A stretch of DNA of 64,000 nucleotides from Agapetus fuscipes (GCA_951799405.1 OX637343.1:9960524-10024523); one strand, 5' to 3'. Counted from the stretch's first letter, positions 1-9,756 are shown. The notes: generated by a model from the sequence alone, not told the origin. Program-made: numbers and translations.

Positions 1-58
1 GTGGGCATACATCTGAGAGCTTTAAATCAATATATACTTGCAACTTAGATTATAGATG
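1..58 (+). repeat. Family A repeat, 3' tail, cut by window edge
   Basis: The last ~58 bases of a plus-oriented family A element, ending in the characteristic GCAACTTAGATTATAGAT. The rest lies outside the window. Confidence 0.7.
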
Positions 59-500
59 ATGGAGGTGCACATGTTGAGTATTGGTGTCAATTGTCATCAC
101 GTCTGTAAAGGTAAAAGACCTCTTGGCAGCTGCACTAGTGAAATATTTGTATGTGAGAAGGATCGCGACAGGTTGCCGTGAGCCGATCATACACATTCGG
201 AATGTGAACTCTAATACCTCAGTGTTCGAGATGAGAAATAACATACCAAATCTAAAGCATTTATTTATAAAGTTCCGATCTTTGACTTTGTCGATGTTCA
301 AGCCATAGGTACTTCATCGAGTCATTTCTAATAGATCGTATGTGTCTTTCCTGAGAATTTTAGCCCCCCATCTGATTTATTTTGTCTAGGAGTGTAGATT
401 TATGTAGGTTCATTTTTCTCTATCGTGTTCTTTGGAGTTTTTTGGGCACGTTGCTTGTGGCAATAAGGATACCCTAGAACGACTGGTTGCAATAGGTAGC
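59..500. other. Stretch without recognised feature
   Basis: Both strands carry short open frames of 60-85 codons, but they overlap each other and show no motif or splice signal. I see no gene or repeat here. Confidence 0.5.
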
Positions 501-716
501 CTGGGGTGGAAGTCTGGAAGGCCGTCGGTAGATACTACCTTACCTATTTGAAGATAGAGCGGAATAAAACATGGCGGTGCCTGGACAGCTGATCTCTGTT
601 CCATACAAAATGGATCAGCTGTTGATACGCCACCATGTTTTGCTTCGTCTCCTATCTCCTATCTCCAAATAGATACGGTAAGATCTATCGACGGTCATCG
701 AGATTTCCACCCATGG
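501..716. mobile_element. MITE-F, long-palindrome foldback element (copy 1)
   Basis: Two ~95-bp arms are near reverse complements around a short centre at about 597-611. The arms share GGTGGAAGTCT, the CTATTTGAAGATAG-type block, AAAACATGGCGG and GATCAGCTG. There is no coding capacity. A second copy lies at 8655-8874. The structure implies a non-autonomous DNA transposon; the superfamily cannot be told from sequence alone. Confidence 0.7.
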
Positions 717-853
717 AGAGGATGAGAAGGAACGGAAGATCCCCTACAGATGACTACTATTATAGTCTTCAATATTTTTCTAGACCAAAACTGTGTCGTT
801 ATTGTAAGATATACGGATGAATCAATCTCTTTTTATTTGCTTGATTCATCAAG

Positions 854-1333
854 TTGAAGATTTGTCTGTCGTTCTCCAATTTAAAGCAAATCTCAACCCT
901 ACACCCTCTTGAGCACAGAAGGAAAGTTGGAATTATCAGTCTCTTCTGTAGGTACTACAATGGCGTCTGCTCTGATGAAATATCCTCACTTATACCCCCT
1001 CCTCTCGTCACAACAAGGGCAACTCGTAGAACGGCTCACATTCAACCATTTGCAGTCGATATCAAAACTATGAGAACTTGGTGTTTTCACGACTCATTCC
1101 TTTGCCAAACTGCCCGCTTATGGAATGAGTTACCGGTATCTGTGTTTCCATCCCAATTTAACCTTGCCCTTTTCAAATCCAATATCAATCGCCATTTCCT
1201 CTCAGTGTCTCAAAACAAAGCAATGCCACACACACCACAGCACTGCGCAGCTAACGGCCCTGCAACCGGACATGGACAACTGCCACATCACCAACACCTC
1301 TGCGGCACTATTACAAGTGTCATAGACCCTTAG
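854..1333 (+). pseudogene. LINE-1 family: C-terminal piece of non-LTR ORF2
   Basis: A 5'-truncated remnant of a non-LTR retrotransposon protein. It keeps the region after the reverse transcriptase: EHRRKVG, then LFCRYYNG, CSDEISSLIPPP, FHDSFLCQTARLWNELP and FPSQFNLALFKS, a layout typical of the C-terminus of many arthropod LINE ORF2s. It ends at a TAG at 1331. The 3' UTR runs on to an A-rich, TATA-repeat tail near 1384, as expected for target-primed insertion. The segment at about 1280-1372 is the same sequence that forms the tail of the SINE-E copy at 46877-47165. No catalytic residues are present, so it cannot function alone. The clade is uncertain. Confidence 0.75.
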
Positions 1334-1385
1334 AGTCTCTCGAATCTAGGGAGTCTCCCGCATAGGCTTTCTTAAAAAAAAAAAT

Positions 1386-1702
1386 ATATATATGTGACTT
1401 TATGTACGATGAACCCAATGAATTGGAGGATTATTTTCTAGAATTCCTTATTTTCTATTAGGCTACAAAAAGCTGGTTACTGTTCTAGTGTAGAATTTGC
1501 TTACGGACCAAAGCTGAGAGGTACGCTAACCGAGACATACGTCACTTGAGGCATATGTTGTAAATGTCATCTGTGGAATGACAAGCGGTATTACAAGTAA
1601 TTGAAAGAGCATTGTGTGAAAAGGAGGCACTGTTAATTCAGCGCACATCGCACCAGGACCGGCTGTGGCTGTTGCCTATCACATTTACACTGAAGGCTTA
1701 TA
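1386..1702. other. Stretch without recognised feature
   Basis: AT-rich sequence with no open frame of note and no match to the repeat families recognised elsewhere in this window. Confidence 0.4.
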
Positions 1703-2006
1703 ATATTAAAAAAATAAAATTAGGCTGATTAATTTGGTGAGCGCTGTTTTTGTGTGTATCACACCTCAAGAGCCCTCTGCGAGCTTGGTCGTCGCTGTAG
1801 AAAGCGCCAATTCCCAAGCAAGACCCAGTTGTAAGGCTGGATTGACCTTTTGATGACCGGTCTTTGGTAAAGGTTTATGAATTTTTCAACCCAGCGAAGA
1901 GCAAATTTGAAAATATAAATGGTATTTTTTTGTGCTCCGCCGGGATTCGAACCCACGACCTTCCAGTTACGAGTCCGAAGTGTTACCACCTGGACTGCGG
2001 ACCGGT
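1703..2006 (-). mobile_element. SINE-E, full-length, with LINE-2 tail
   Basis: A tRNA-derived SINE on the minus strand. The head near 1935-2006 has an A-box-like AGTCCAGGTGGTAAC and a B box GGTTCGAATCC (both read on the minus strand). The middle has the family-specific TTCGCTGGGTTGAAAAATTC. Beyond the CGACCAAGCTCG junction (about 1786) the tail has CTCTTGAGGTGTGA, CACAAAAACAGCGCTC and AATCAGCCT, which is the 3' end of the LINE-2 fragment at 4504-5119. This implies mobilisation by LINE-2 machinery. It abuts repeat-K at 2009. Confidence 0.85.
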
Positions 2007-2008
2007 CA

Positions 2009-2175
2009 TTGTTACGAATATGTAGGTGTGTGTTATGTTTGACTGTGTGAGTTGATAGGAAAGTCTGTGAAATCTCTCTAGAAATAAATAGATCTTAGGT
2101 ACGTATGTAATTTGTATTTGATATCGATTTGTATTGTTCGAGATTGCATGAGTGATTGGTCGGATGCTCTAGTAA
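2009..2175 (+). repeat. Repeat-K, copy 1
   Basis: Begins TGTTACGAATATG and contains GTCTGTGAAATCTCTCTAG and TTTGTATTGTTCGA. It is shared with 19085-19251 and, more distantly, 3075-3208 (minus) and 22751-22870. The TGTTACGAA start resembles an LTR start, but no matching CA end or paired LTR is visible, so I leave it unclassified. Confidence 0.6.
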
Positions 2176-3005
2176 AGTTTAAGACACGTTTCGAGAATAA
2201 TCTTTATTCTTAAAAAGTGTCACCACTTTTCCAGAGCCTAGGCCATTGACGTATTAATAACTCTATGGCCTAGGCACACCGCCACCTCTGTTATGCCCAT
2301 TTCGGGGCGCGGCGTGAATTTGAATTCGTGCATTTGTGTCTGAACGGCAATAAAACTATCCTAACTGTAGTAGCGTCACATTAGCATGCGGACTGGACGG
2401 GACACGATGTGGGGCTCGTGTGTGGAGAAAGTAGGAGCTGGCAAATACATGACAATCTATAATCTAAGCTGCAAAGACATTTATTTATTGAATACAGCAT
2501 GACAGTTCGAGACCATATATGTAGTTGTAATGCTGACAAAAGGATGTAATAGAAATATATTTTTTATATAAAAAAATCAGAACAATATTGTTATCTTTTA
2601 GTTGTTTTTTAGGTTCGAAAAGTCTATAAATTAAAACACACCTGTCTTCTTTCAGGATCTTTATTTACATTTAATTTATTTCTACAAATTTATATTTATT
2701 TTTAACTCCTTTGGCAACACAAATTTATTTTTCACAGTTTAGTATCGCTTACACTCTTCCAATCAAAACCAACTATCGCACTGGCTTAGCACACTCAATT
2801 CTCCGCCTTATATATTTCACAGACAGTACTTTCCAGTGACTAATTTTGCCAGCACATTCCCGCATATTCTAACAAGTTCGAGACAACAAAAGAATCATTT
2901 AATTTCTAGATTTCTTAGGTCTATTGCTACCTACGGTGTACACCTATATCAATCTACTATTTACATTACAATATATTGGTATTACTCTATCATTCGTCTT
3001 CCTAG
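2176..3005. other. Stretch without recognised gene
   Basis: AT-rich DNA. The only structure I see is a short inverted pair, GCCTAGGCCAT near 2238 and ATGGCCTAGGC near 2266. A 79-codon frame at 2836-3075 has no recognisable domain. Confidence 0.45.
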
Positions 3006-3074
3006 CACAGGGGTGTCAAACATACAATTGTGGAGGGCCAGGTTTAGTATTTTTGTAAATTCAACGCTTCATTA
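3006..3074 (+). mobile_element. Possible hAT terminal fragment
   Basis: CAGGGGTGTCAAACATAC at 3008 followed by GGGCCAGG resembles the terminus of many hAT transposons (CAGGGGT, then a GGCC-containing stretch). The opposite end and a target duplication were not found, so this is tentative. Confidence 0.3.
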
Positions 3075-3208
3075 ATCTCAAAAAAAAAAATACAAATTAT
3101 CATTAGGCACCTTACCTACCTAAGTTTCTACTCACTTCTAGAGATTTCATAGATTTATTATCAAACCAACACAGACACACCAAACACAAATACCAATACC
3201 CTGCATAT
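3075..3208 (-). repeat. Repeat-K, copy 3
   Basis: On the minus strand this reads CGAATATGCAGGG and then AATCTATGAAATCTCTAGAA, matching the copies at 2009, 19085 and 22751. It directly abuts the family A copy at 3217. Confidence 0.55.
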
Positions 3209-3216
3209 TCGTAACA

Positions 3217-3601
3217 ATCTAATCTAATCTAATCTGCAAAGATATATTATCATTTAAGATTCATACCTGATGATGACCTACTAGGTCGAAAACGCGTTTG
3301 TAACTTATTCTAAAGATTGTAATCTTTTTAAATATATTTGTGTAAAAATAAACAGTGTTTTTGAATTCCTTCAAAATTGTAAACTAAAACAATTTAAGAT
3401 TCAAATTAAATGCATTCCCACAAGCAGACATCGCGCTAACACATGCCGCATGTGGACCTACAATATAAAAACCCAATCTCAAATGAACATAAGCCCTTCA
3501 ACTCATGCCGTCCTTCCCTGTAACAGGGCTGACATTGGCAAAGTGAACCATTTTTTACAGTATGGGTGGTCAGCCGCATACCAACCTATAAGTCAAGGAA
3601 C
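3217..3601 (-). repeat. Family A repeat split by a Penelope-like insertion
   Basis: A minus-oriented family A copy running from the AATCT repeats at 3217 to its fixed 5' end CTATAAGTCAAGGAA at 3600. A 129-bp foreign piece (3264-3392) interrupts it, and the family A sequence TTTAAGATTCA is duplicated on both sides of the piece. Confidence 0.8.
3264..3392 (+). mobile_element. Penelope-like terminal fragment with hammerhead-like core
   Basis: The insert starts with CCTGATGATG, has a 5-bp stem (GACCT at 3275-3279, AGGTC at 3283-3287) and then CGAAAAC. The same scheme (CCTGA, stem, CGAAACC) occurs in the Penelope tails at 6540-6580 and 32168-32200. Published work reports hammerhead ribozyme motifs in Penelope-like terminal repeats. 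Here the core has an extra base before stem II and an extra A after GAAA, so activity is doubtful. It is flanked by an 11-bp direct repeat, TTTAAGATTCA (3253-3263 and 3393-3403). Confidence 0.6.
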
Positions 3602-3857
3602 AATAGAGAGACATAAAAGTCTAGAAAATCATTCAAATACGTGTTTTATTTTTCAGTCAAAGATGAAAAGAAAATACGGTGAACATTTTGCGAGTAGTCG
3701 AGATTATCTAACCAGTGAACTATTTCCAATATAATTTATTATATTTCCAATGTAGTTTATTTTATTTTTTTGAGTCGAAGAAAGCCGTATTTCATTGGAT
3801 AAGTACAGTAAAATTTATGGATATCAAAGTATATAAACAACGTGGGATCTGGAAGGT

Positions 3858-4168
3858 TGTATAGAAAACGGGAGAAAAAACTGGATAATGCGGTAGGCAG
3901 AATTCATGGCCAACAGATGCCGTATTCGGTACATAGAAATCTGAACTCGGGGAGGATTCAGGATTCGCTGTTAAATTACATCGTGGTGGAAAGTTGCTCG
4001 GATACCGAAGCGTTATTCAAAGATACTAATCTATCTATAATCAAAGCTGCCAATATATTTTAACAAAGATGAAGGTAATATTTTTTATAGAAAACGACGG
4101 ATAAACCGGATAGTGCGGTATCCAGAATTCACTGCCAACAGATGATGTATTATATGAAATCTGAAATA
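3858..4168 (+). repeat. Diverged direct repeat of ~85 bp
   Basis: Blocks at about 3858-3945 and 4087-4168 align with each other: ATAGAAAACG, then TGGATAATGCGGTA or CGGATAGTGCGGTA, then CAGAATTCA and CCAACAGATG. Between them lies ~140 bp of unrelated sequence. Origin unknown; I see no coding motif in the 73-codon frame that spans the first copy. Confidence 0.55.
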
Positions 4169-4205
4169 CACGGGGCTTCAGTTTTCGTCCTTTATTTTCA
4201 TCAGG

Positions 4206-4400
4206 CTGGTCTATAGTCTAGTGGTAACGGTTTGGACTCGTAAATGGAAGGTTCGAATCCCGGCGGAGCACACAAAAATACCATTTATATTTTCAAAACT
4301 GTGTTGTAAATTCATTGCCTTTACCAAAGACCGGTCACAAATGGTCCATCCAGCATAACAGTAACTGGGTCTTGCTTGAGAATTGGCGTTTTCTACAGGT
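4206..4400 (+). mobile_element. SINE-E, tail-less copy
   Basis: tRNA-like head TAGTCTAGTGGTAACG, B box GGTTCGAATCC, then CGGCGGAGCAC and the SINE-E middle ending near CGTTTTCTACAGG. It lacks the LINE-derived tail found on other copies. Confidence 0.8.
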
Positions 4401-4503
4401 CACATGAGTTAATCCATGTTTATAGACACTGGATAGGCAAATAGATGCCACAATAGCTTCTTCTTTTTTTTCGCTTCGCCAAATAAAGGCAATAAGAAAA
4501 TGT

Positions 4504-5022
4504 CTGCCGTCAGATGCGGTTAAGACCCTGGTGAGTGCGTTTGTGATGTCTCGGATTGACTATTGCTCGACGCTTTATAGTGGTCAGCCGAAGAAACAGT
4601 TTAATCGCTTTCAATCTGTGTTGAATTCGGCAGCAAGACTCATATTCGGGATTCCCAAATTCGCTCACATCACCCCGCTGTTAAAAAAACTTCATTGGCT
4701 TCGTTTCCCGGAGAGGGTGGTCTTCCGTGTTTGTTTAATGGTATATAAAGCCATCAATGGCTTGGCCCCACCTTATCTGGCTGATATGATTTCACCTGTT
4801 GAAATGGGTGTTAGGAGGCAGACACTCAGATCTGCGGGTGATGGAGTAGTCAATTTGGTTCAGCCGCGCCGTCAGATTCGTACAAACTTCGGAGACCGCG
4901 CTTTCCGTGTTGCGGGGCCGGTGGAGTGGAACAGACTGCCACCCGGAGTGAAGAACTCCAAATCTGTGGGTGTATTTCGAGGAGCACTCAAGGCACACTT
5001 GTTTAGAAAGTCTTATCCATGA
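4504..5022 (+). pseudogene. LINE-2 family (CR1/L2-like): ORF2 C-terminus and 3' end
   Basis: A 5'-truncated non-LTR ORF2. It starts within the post-RT region (RIDYCSTLYSGQP, then FQSVLNSAARLIFG, LLKKLHWLRFPERV, VYKAINGLAPPYL, FGDRAFRVAGPVEWNRLP, GVFRGALKAHLF), a signature of CR1/L2-type LINEs and their relatives, and ends at the TGA at 5020. The 3' UTR (5023-5119) carries CCCTTGAGGTGTGACACAC and AATCAGCCT and ends in a TTA repeat. That 3' UTR is the tail worn by SINE-E copies at 1703 and 38602, so LINE-2 is the likely partner of SINE-E. The catalytic RT core is absent. Confidence 0.85.
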
Positions 5023-5129
5023 TCGGAGAGGGCCCTTGAGGTGTGACACACACAAAAACGGCGCTCTCTTATCATGTGTAATTTAAAATAAATCAGCCTG
5101 TTATTATTATTATTATTATTTATAACTAT

Positions 5130-5300
5130 GTACATGTGTCTGAGTGTATGGGTGTATTTCGGGGAGCACTGAACACTTATCTTTTCAGTACGTCTTATCC
5201 GTGATTGTAGAGGGCCCTTGAGGTGTGACACACACAAAAACGGTGCTCTCTTATAATGTGTACTATAAAATAAATTATCCTGTAATAATTATAATATAAC
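5130..5300 (+). pseudogene. Second LINE-2 3' end, truncated
   Basis: Starts within the codons for GVFRGAL (GGTGTATTTCGGGGAGCACT at 5151), then repeats the LINE-2 3' UTR: GAGGGCCCTTGAGGTGTGAC and AAACGGTGCTCTCTTATAAT. It follows the first LINE-2 3' end by ~10 bp, giving a tandem pair of 3' ends. Confidence 0.7.
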
Positions 5301-5605
5301 AACTAGGTTTTGCGTGCAAATTGACGGGATTGCGACCGTTGAAATTGGATTATGGTGTGAAGCAAACTGACAACTGAGAGTAATTATTCAATGTTCAAAT
5401 TTTATTTTTGTACGAAAATCAAAACGAATTTTCATGGATCACGAGTATAGGGGGTCGCCTACTTTAGTACAGAATGTAAGTAGACGTTGGATTCGGTGCC
5501 CGCCGGCTCGCATAACCTGAAAAGTGTACAGAGTTTTATCATTCATTCCGCCAGCCGCACGTCCGACCTCTATTTCTCGGGGAAATTCAGCGTGAGATAT
5601 TATAA
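5301..5605. other. Stretch without recognised feature
   Basis: Overlapping short frames on both strands at 5439-5711, no motif. A GC-richer part near 5490-5560 is not explained. Confidence 0.4.
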
Positions 5606-6102
5606 GCCGTTCCACGACAAATCGGTCACAGACAACTCGCCCACAGACAGTTATTTCACACGACTTCTCATTCAACGAAAATCTGTCCACAGACACATCG
5701 GTCACAGATAACTAGTCCGCAGACACATAGGTCACGGACAATTCAGTCACACGACAATTGTCCACATGACTTTTTTGTCACAAACAAAATATGACTCACA
5801 CACAGCTCCATCACAGGCAACGAAAAGTAATTTAAACTACAGTAATGACAAAGGTTTTTGCAAGGCAAGTTTTCTGTAATGGAGCTGTCGGCGGGCCTGT
5901 ATTGTACGTGACCGAAAATTCGTGTGGGCAAATTGTCATGTGACAAAATTGTTTGACGCGACTGATGTGTCTGTGGACGAGATATCTGTGGCCGAGCTGT
6001 ATGGGACCGAAATGTCGTTGACCGAAAATTCGTGGGAAAAATTTGTCCATGGACGAGTTGTCTATGGACGACTTATCTTTGACTGATTTGTCGTGACACA
6101 TT
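5606..6102. mobile_element. Foldback-G element, most complete copy
   Basis: The left arm from CCACGACAAATCGGTCACAG and the right arm ending in TTTGTCGTGACAC are inverted. Both are built of degenerate ~20-bp repeats of the type CACAGACAACTCGTCC (right arm GGACGAGTTGTCTATG). The centre has AGCTCCATCACAG and the inverted GTAATGGAGCTGTCGG around 5800-5890. No ORF of note. Other copies at 36094, 38093, 58667 and 59580 are all broken by further insertions. Confidence 0.7.
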
Positions 6103-6111
6103 GTAAAGTAT

Positions 6112-6636
6112 ATTATCTAGGTTTTTGGCAGTTACTTCGTGAAAGTTCATTTTAATAGATTAAAATAAAAAACTTATTTGTTACAATTCACATGAGCTTT
6201 TATTATTTTTTAAACACTACCGGTTTCGGGAGAAGCAATCTGAATTCGCCAACCATATAATAGAATCTAACCATTCCTTTCATACCCACACACTAAAACT
6301 CCTTCACTCCATTCCCTACAAAGGTAAAATCATGAATAATTTTGAAAACCTAGAAATCCAAAAAAATATTAATTCAGTAAATAACCTCTTAAATAGTATT
6401 ATATTTCCTAACACTTCTCCCCTACTTTCTATGTTTCCTACTACACCCCGCCCACATAACACTCCCCCCCCCTCCCCCTCAGTAATTCAAATCCTCACGT
6501 CATAATGTATTGTATTTGTATGTTAGTTTATATTTACACCTGAAGATGGGAGGTATTGCTTCTCCCGAAACCGGTAGTGTTTAAAAAATAATAAAAGCTC
6601 ATGTGAATGTAACAAATAAGTTTTTTATTTTAATCC
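6112..6636 (+). mobile_element. 5'-truncated Penelope-like element with inverted snap-back arm
   Basis: The end of a Penelope-like coding region (6242-6505), a 3' UTR, the CCTGAAGATGGGAGG hairpin block and the 3' end at about 6636. An ~82-bp reverse copy of the terminal sequence (6158-6239 against 6554-6635, differing by about one indel) lies at the 5' side. Inverted 5' terminal copies are a known habit of Penelope-like elements. CATTGTAAAGTAT occurs at 6099-6111 and 6637-6649, a 13-bp direct repeat consistent with a target duplication. Confidence 0.8.
6242..6505 (+). pseudogene. Penelope-like ORF, C-terminal fragment (GIY-YIG end)
   Basis: An 87-codon open frame with no start, ending at the TAA at 6503. 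It begins EFANHIIESNHSF and continues LKLLHSIPYKG, FENLEIQKN, then NTSPLLSMFP. It aligns along its length with the fragment at 23955-24281 (FANHIIESGHTF, IKLLHTNTYR, TALETIESNKN, PSPLLTLFP). This is the layout of the C-terminal GIY-YIG endonuclease region of Penelope-like elements, where an H in AxHxxxxxH precedes a conserved E. The RT part is missing. Confidence 0.75.
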
Positions 6637-6743
6637 ATTGTAAAGTATGCGGACGGTGAGTTTTCAGATATGCTTTTGTGGAAATACGATATTTTCATTT
6701 GGAAATATTCAACCAGACTTTTCAATGGGCCTGCCGCATCTAT

Positions 6744-6984
6744 CTATAATCTAAGTTGCAATGGTATATTCATTCAAAGCTCTCAGATGTATTCCCACAA
6801 ACAAACACGTGTAGTTCGCGCTTACAAATGCTGATTGTGTACTTACAAATAAAATCCAAACCTCAAATGAACATAAGCCTTGCAACTCTTGCCGACATTC
6901 CCTAAAACAGGGGTGACATTGGCAAAGTGAACCATTTTTTACAGTATGGGTGGTCAGCCTCATCCCAACCTATAAGTCAAGGAA
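6744..6984 (-). repeat. Family A repeat
   Basis: Full-length, minus-oriented, from TATAATCTAAGTTGCAA to the fixed 5' end CCTATAAGTCAAGGAA. Internal marks are CAGGGGTGACATTGGCAAAG and GTATGGGTGGTCAGCC. Confidence 0.85.
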
Positions 6985-7186
6985 TTATGAAAAATAGGAA
7001 ATCTATGAAAATGCTAAACGGCGGTACTAATTCTATCTGGTCTCCCAAAAACCGGAAAAATCTATATGGATGCTTAGTCACGCTTGACATGTTGTGCATG
7101 CTCCTGCTTTGTCTTCATTTATCATGCTCTCCTATAAATTTGGAAAGTAGAACCTGCTGCTGGGACACTAGGATGTGCGGCCTCAC

Positions 7187-7411
7187 CTGGCTGTTGGGGA
7201 AGGTGGCGAAGGCGGACTGCACCCTGAGCATGGCCTGGTCTATGCCCGCCTGCGGGGGCGGCCTGCCCTTGGGGAAGTGGAACCTGGGCACGGGAGCCGC
7301 TGGTCCCCTGGGGCTGCTGGCGGCGTATGCTGCGCGGGCCTGCGCGCGCTGCAGGGCCAGCGTGCCCGAGGTGGACGTGCCCGGGGTGCTGCGGTTGGCG
7401 CCAGCGTAGGT
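7187..7411 (-). CDS. Internal exon, PP2A B'' (PPP2R3/PR72-type) regulatory subunit-like
   Basis: The only convincing host coding sequence. On the minus strand a pyrimidine-rich TTTTTCTCTTGCAG acceptor precedes 7411, and CAG/GTGAGG forms the donor after 7187. The exon is 225 bp, exactly 75 codons, phase 0 at both ends. It encodes a low-complexity Ala/Pro/Ser/Arg linker (about residues 1-40), then VPRFHFPKGRPPP and a helix-like DQAMLRVQSAFATFPNSQ. An I/V-P-x-F-x-FP-x-G-x-P motif followed by such a helix opens the conserved region of PP2A B'' subunits, which target the phosphatase and bind calcium through later EF hands. GC content is far above the surroundings. No neighbouring exon was found, so the flanking introns must be long. 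The assignment rests on recalled family pattern; the splice structure is seen directly. Confidence 0.6.
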
Positions 7412-7780
7412 CTGCAAGAGAAAAACAATCATGTACTATTAGACTCAATCATCGTATCGGTCATGATATTAAGAAGATTTCAGTGGGCCGGACAACCCGA
7501 CGTCGTGTCCACAAGGGATAACTAGCGAGCCTCCAGGCGCTCTTGCGCCTCCTACGTGGACCCCGGACTGGATCTCCTCTCAGTAGATTGAGGACGCCAT
7601 CAGCACATCTTTTGTGATTAGCACGAAGTAGTAAGAAGTGCATTTCGATGACATTGCACCGAGTCAGTAACTTCGGGTTTTTGCTGTTTTCTCTAGTGGA
7701 CGAACAGGTTAATCTAGAATCACTGCTGGGTCGGGTCACGGCCATCGGCAAGGCCTTACGCCACAAAAAAAATTATAGCA

Positions 7781-8092
7781 TTGCATGAGCGTTCTGTAAT
7801 ACGCTTCCCCGGATGGAAGTGTATAAACGGAATAGGTATGAGGTGGGTTTTCGCAATGTTGGGCCGGACATGTAGCACGTGCAGAGGACTCCAGGATAAT
7901 CAGGGATGTCAGGATAGTGCCCCCTCCGGTGTAAGACAACTTGGACGTCCCAGAATAAGGTGGGCAGACAATGTCGAAGCCGACGCCAAAGTTCTAAAAG
8001 TAAGGGGACCATGGAGAGAAGCGGCACAAGATCTATCTCCAAAGTCCTGGAGGAGTGTAGTGTCGAAAGCCCTGAGCCTTCAAGGGTTGTGA
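7781..8092 (+). pseudogene. LINE-3 family: ORF2 extreme C-terminus
   Basis: Homology starts about 7849. Degenerate WAGHVARAEDSR-type codons are followed by an intact SAPSGVRQLGRPRIRWADNV, then VLKVRGPWREAAQDL and WRSVVSKAL, ending at the TGA at 8090. The GRPRxRWxDNV and WREAAQD patterns are common at the C-terminus of insect LINE ORF2s. Related pieces lie at 47790-48010 and 48545-48645. Confidence 0.7.
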
Positions 8093-8654
8093 GCTGGAGA
8101 AAGTAAGTAAATAAAGTCGAATGTAATACAATTTTGAAAATATATTTACAGAATAAATAACCGTAATTGATTTAAAGAATGCCGATCATTACGAGGGGGA
8201 TGGTTGAAAAAAAGGGTTGCCTGTTTTTCCAGTCGTTAATCCCCAGTCTCCAGAATATTCAGGGTAACAGAATCCGCTACACCAATTACAGAACTTTACG
8301 TTTACACCCAAACATAGCGCTGCAACTACAATATGTACAACGCCTCTAGTGAACGTTTTGATTTACGTACATTTTCCATGAAATGCTACGGTTTGGTTTG
8401 TTGAGTTGTATACACGGGGGTGGACTAGGGTGGGATTATCCAAGGCTCAGTTGAGGCATTATTCAGAATGACCTCGCAGACGATTTAATAGGCCTTTTTA
8501 CGAGACGTTGCGAAATAATTAAATGTAACAAAATAGCTTTGCTAAATTGCTGTTTCCCTTTTTGTATCGTATTCAATTATTAGTACTTATTATGACCATC
8601 CATACTGTAAAACGTGGTTTGGTGGAGTCAAACTTCTAACGACGCCCGTTAAAA
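8093..8654. other. Stretch without recognised gene
   Basis: No supported ORF. GACCATCCATACTGTAAAA near 8594 resembles the 5' part of family A but is too short to call. Confidence 0.45.
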
Positions 8655-8874
8655 CTGCAGTCCATAAGTGGAAGTCTCGACGACCATCGATAGGTCTTAT
8701 CGTATCTACTTGATGATGTGACGAAATAAAACATGGCGGCGTATCAAGAGCTGATCCGTTTTATATGAAACAAAGATCAGCTGTTCAGGCACCGCTATAT
8801 TATATTCCACCCTATCTTCAAATAGATACAGTAAGAACTATCGACGGTCGTCGCGACTTCCACCCCAGGCTGCA
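8655..8874. mobile_element. MITE-F, long-palindrome foldback element (copy 2)
   Basis: Same architecture as 501-716: arms with GTGGAAGTC, ATAAAACATGGCGGCG, GATCAGCTG and CTATCGACGGTCGTCG. Both ends lie beside CTGCAG. Confidence 0.7.
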
Positions 8875-9756
8875 GATATACATGAGGCTGGAGTACTTAA
8901 AGCCAGGGGACCATGTACAAAACAGATTCTAAATATTGTAGAATCTATAACCATTTTTGTCCATAAGAAGCAGGTAATTATACGATGTACTAGACAAGTC
9001 GTAATATGGTAATTGCAGTGGTGGGGAAAACGGTTTAAAATACTATGTTTGTGTAGAGTACATTTCAAGGATCACAACCATATATTTTTTAAGTAGTTAA
9101 AATAAAGATATAATTTATAATTTAAAAAAATAAAATGCCGAGCATTTGAGTCCCGCCAAAACGCAGCGCGGCCGGCTAGCCACGCTGTGATGTCAAAATG
9201 GCGTAGATGGATCCAACAGTCTTCCAGGGCCTAACGGTACACTCAAAAGATCCGAATATCCATCGACGTCACATCCGCCTAAATAAAAAAATGACCTGTT
9301 CACCGAATATTGAAAATGCGCGAAATTTAAAGGGCTATAATTTTTAAAACTAAGACAGATATTATTTTTTTAAAAACGCAGATGCATTTTTTTGCAATAT
9401 AGTGTATCATTTTATGAAATAAAAAAATGTGAAATTACCCTATTTGTAAGTGAGTCGAGCTCCTCCTTGTTATTTCGCTAAGCCGGTCTGGGAATTGGGA
9501 TTAAATGTCTGTCTCCAATATAGGCAGACGATCCTCTAGAGGAGATTATTCCAAACAATTAAATCGTTTCAACATGGAAAATTGGTTTCCCCAAATCTGC
9601 CTCTTCGGGGGGCTAGACGACAAATTAATTTCTTACATTTTCAATGCTACGTTCGAATAAATTAATTGATACTTGAAGTAATTTTAAGGATTAAAAAATA
9701 AAAAAAATAAAAATGTGAAAATTAGTACGGTCATTTCTTTCATATCATTTCTGCTA
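8875..9756. other. Stretch without recognised gene
   Basis: AT-rich with homopolymer runs. A short GC-rich island near 9140-9200 (CGCAGCGCGGCCGGCTAGCC) is unexplained. No ORF with a recognisable motif. Confidence 0.4.

Noticed and set aside
7122..7525. Three other long frames (plus and minus) over the GC-rich 7.1-7.5 kb segment
   Set aside because: They are shadows of the high-GC exon in other frames; only the minus frame with the VPRFHFPKG motif is bounded by matching splice sites.
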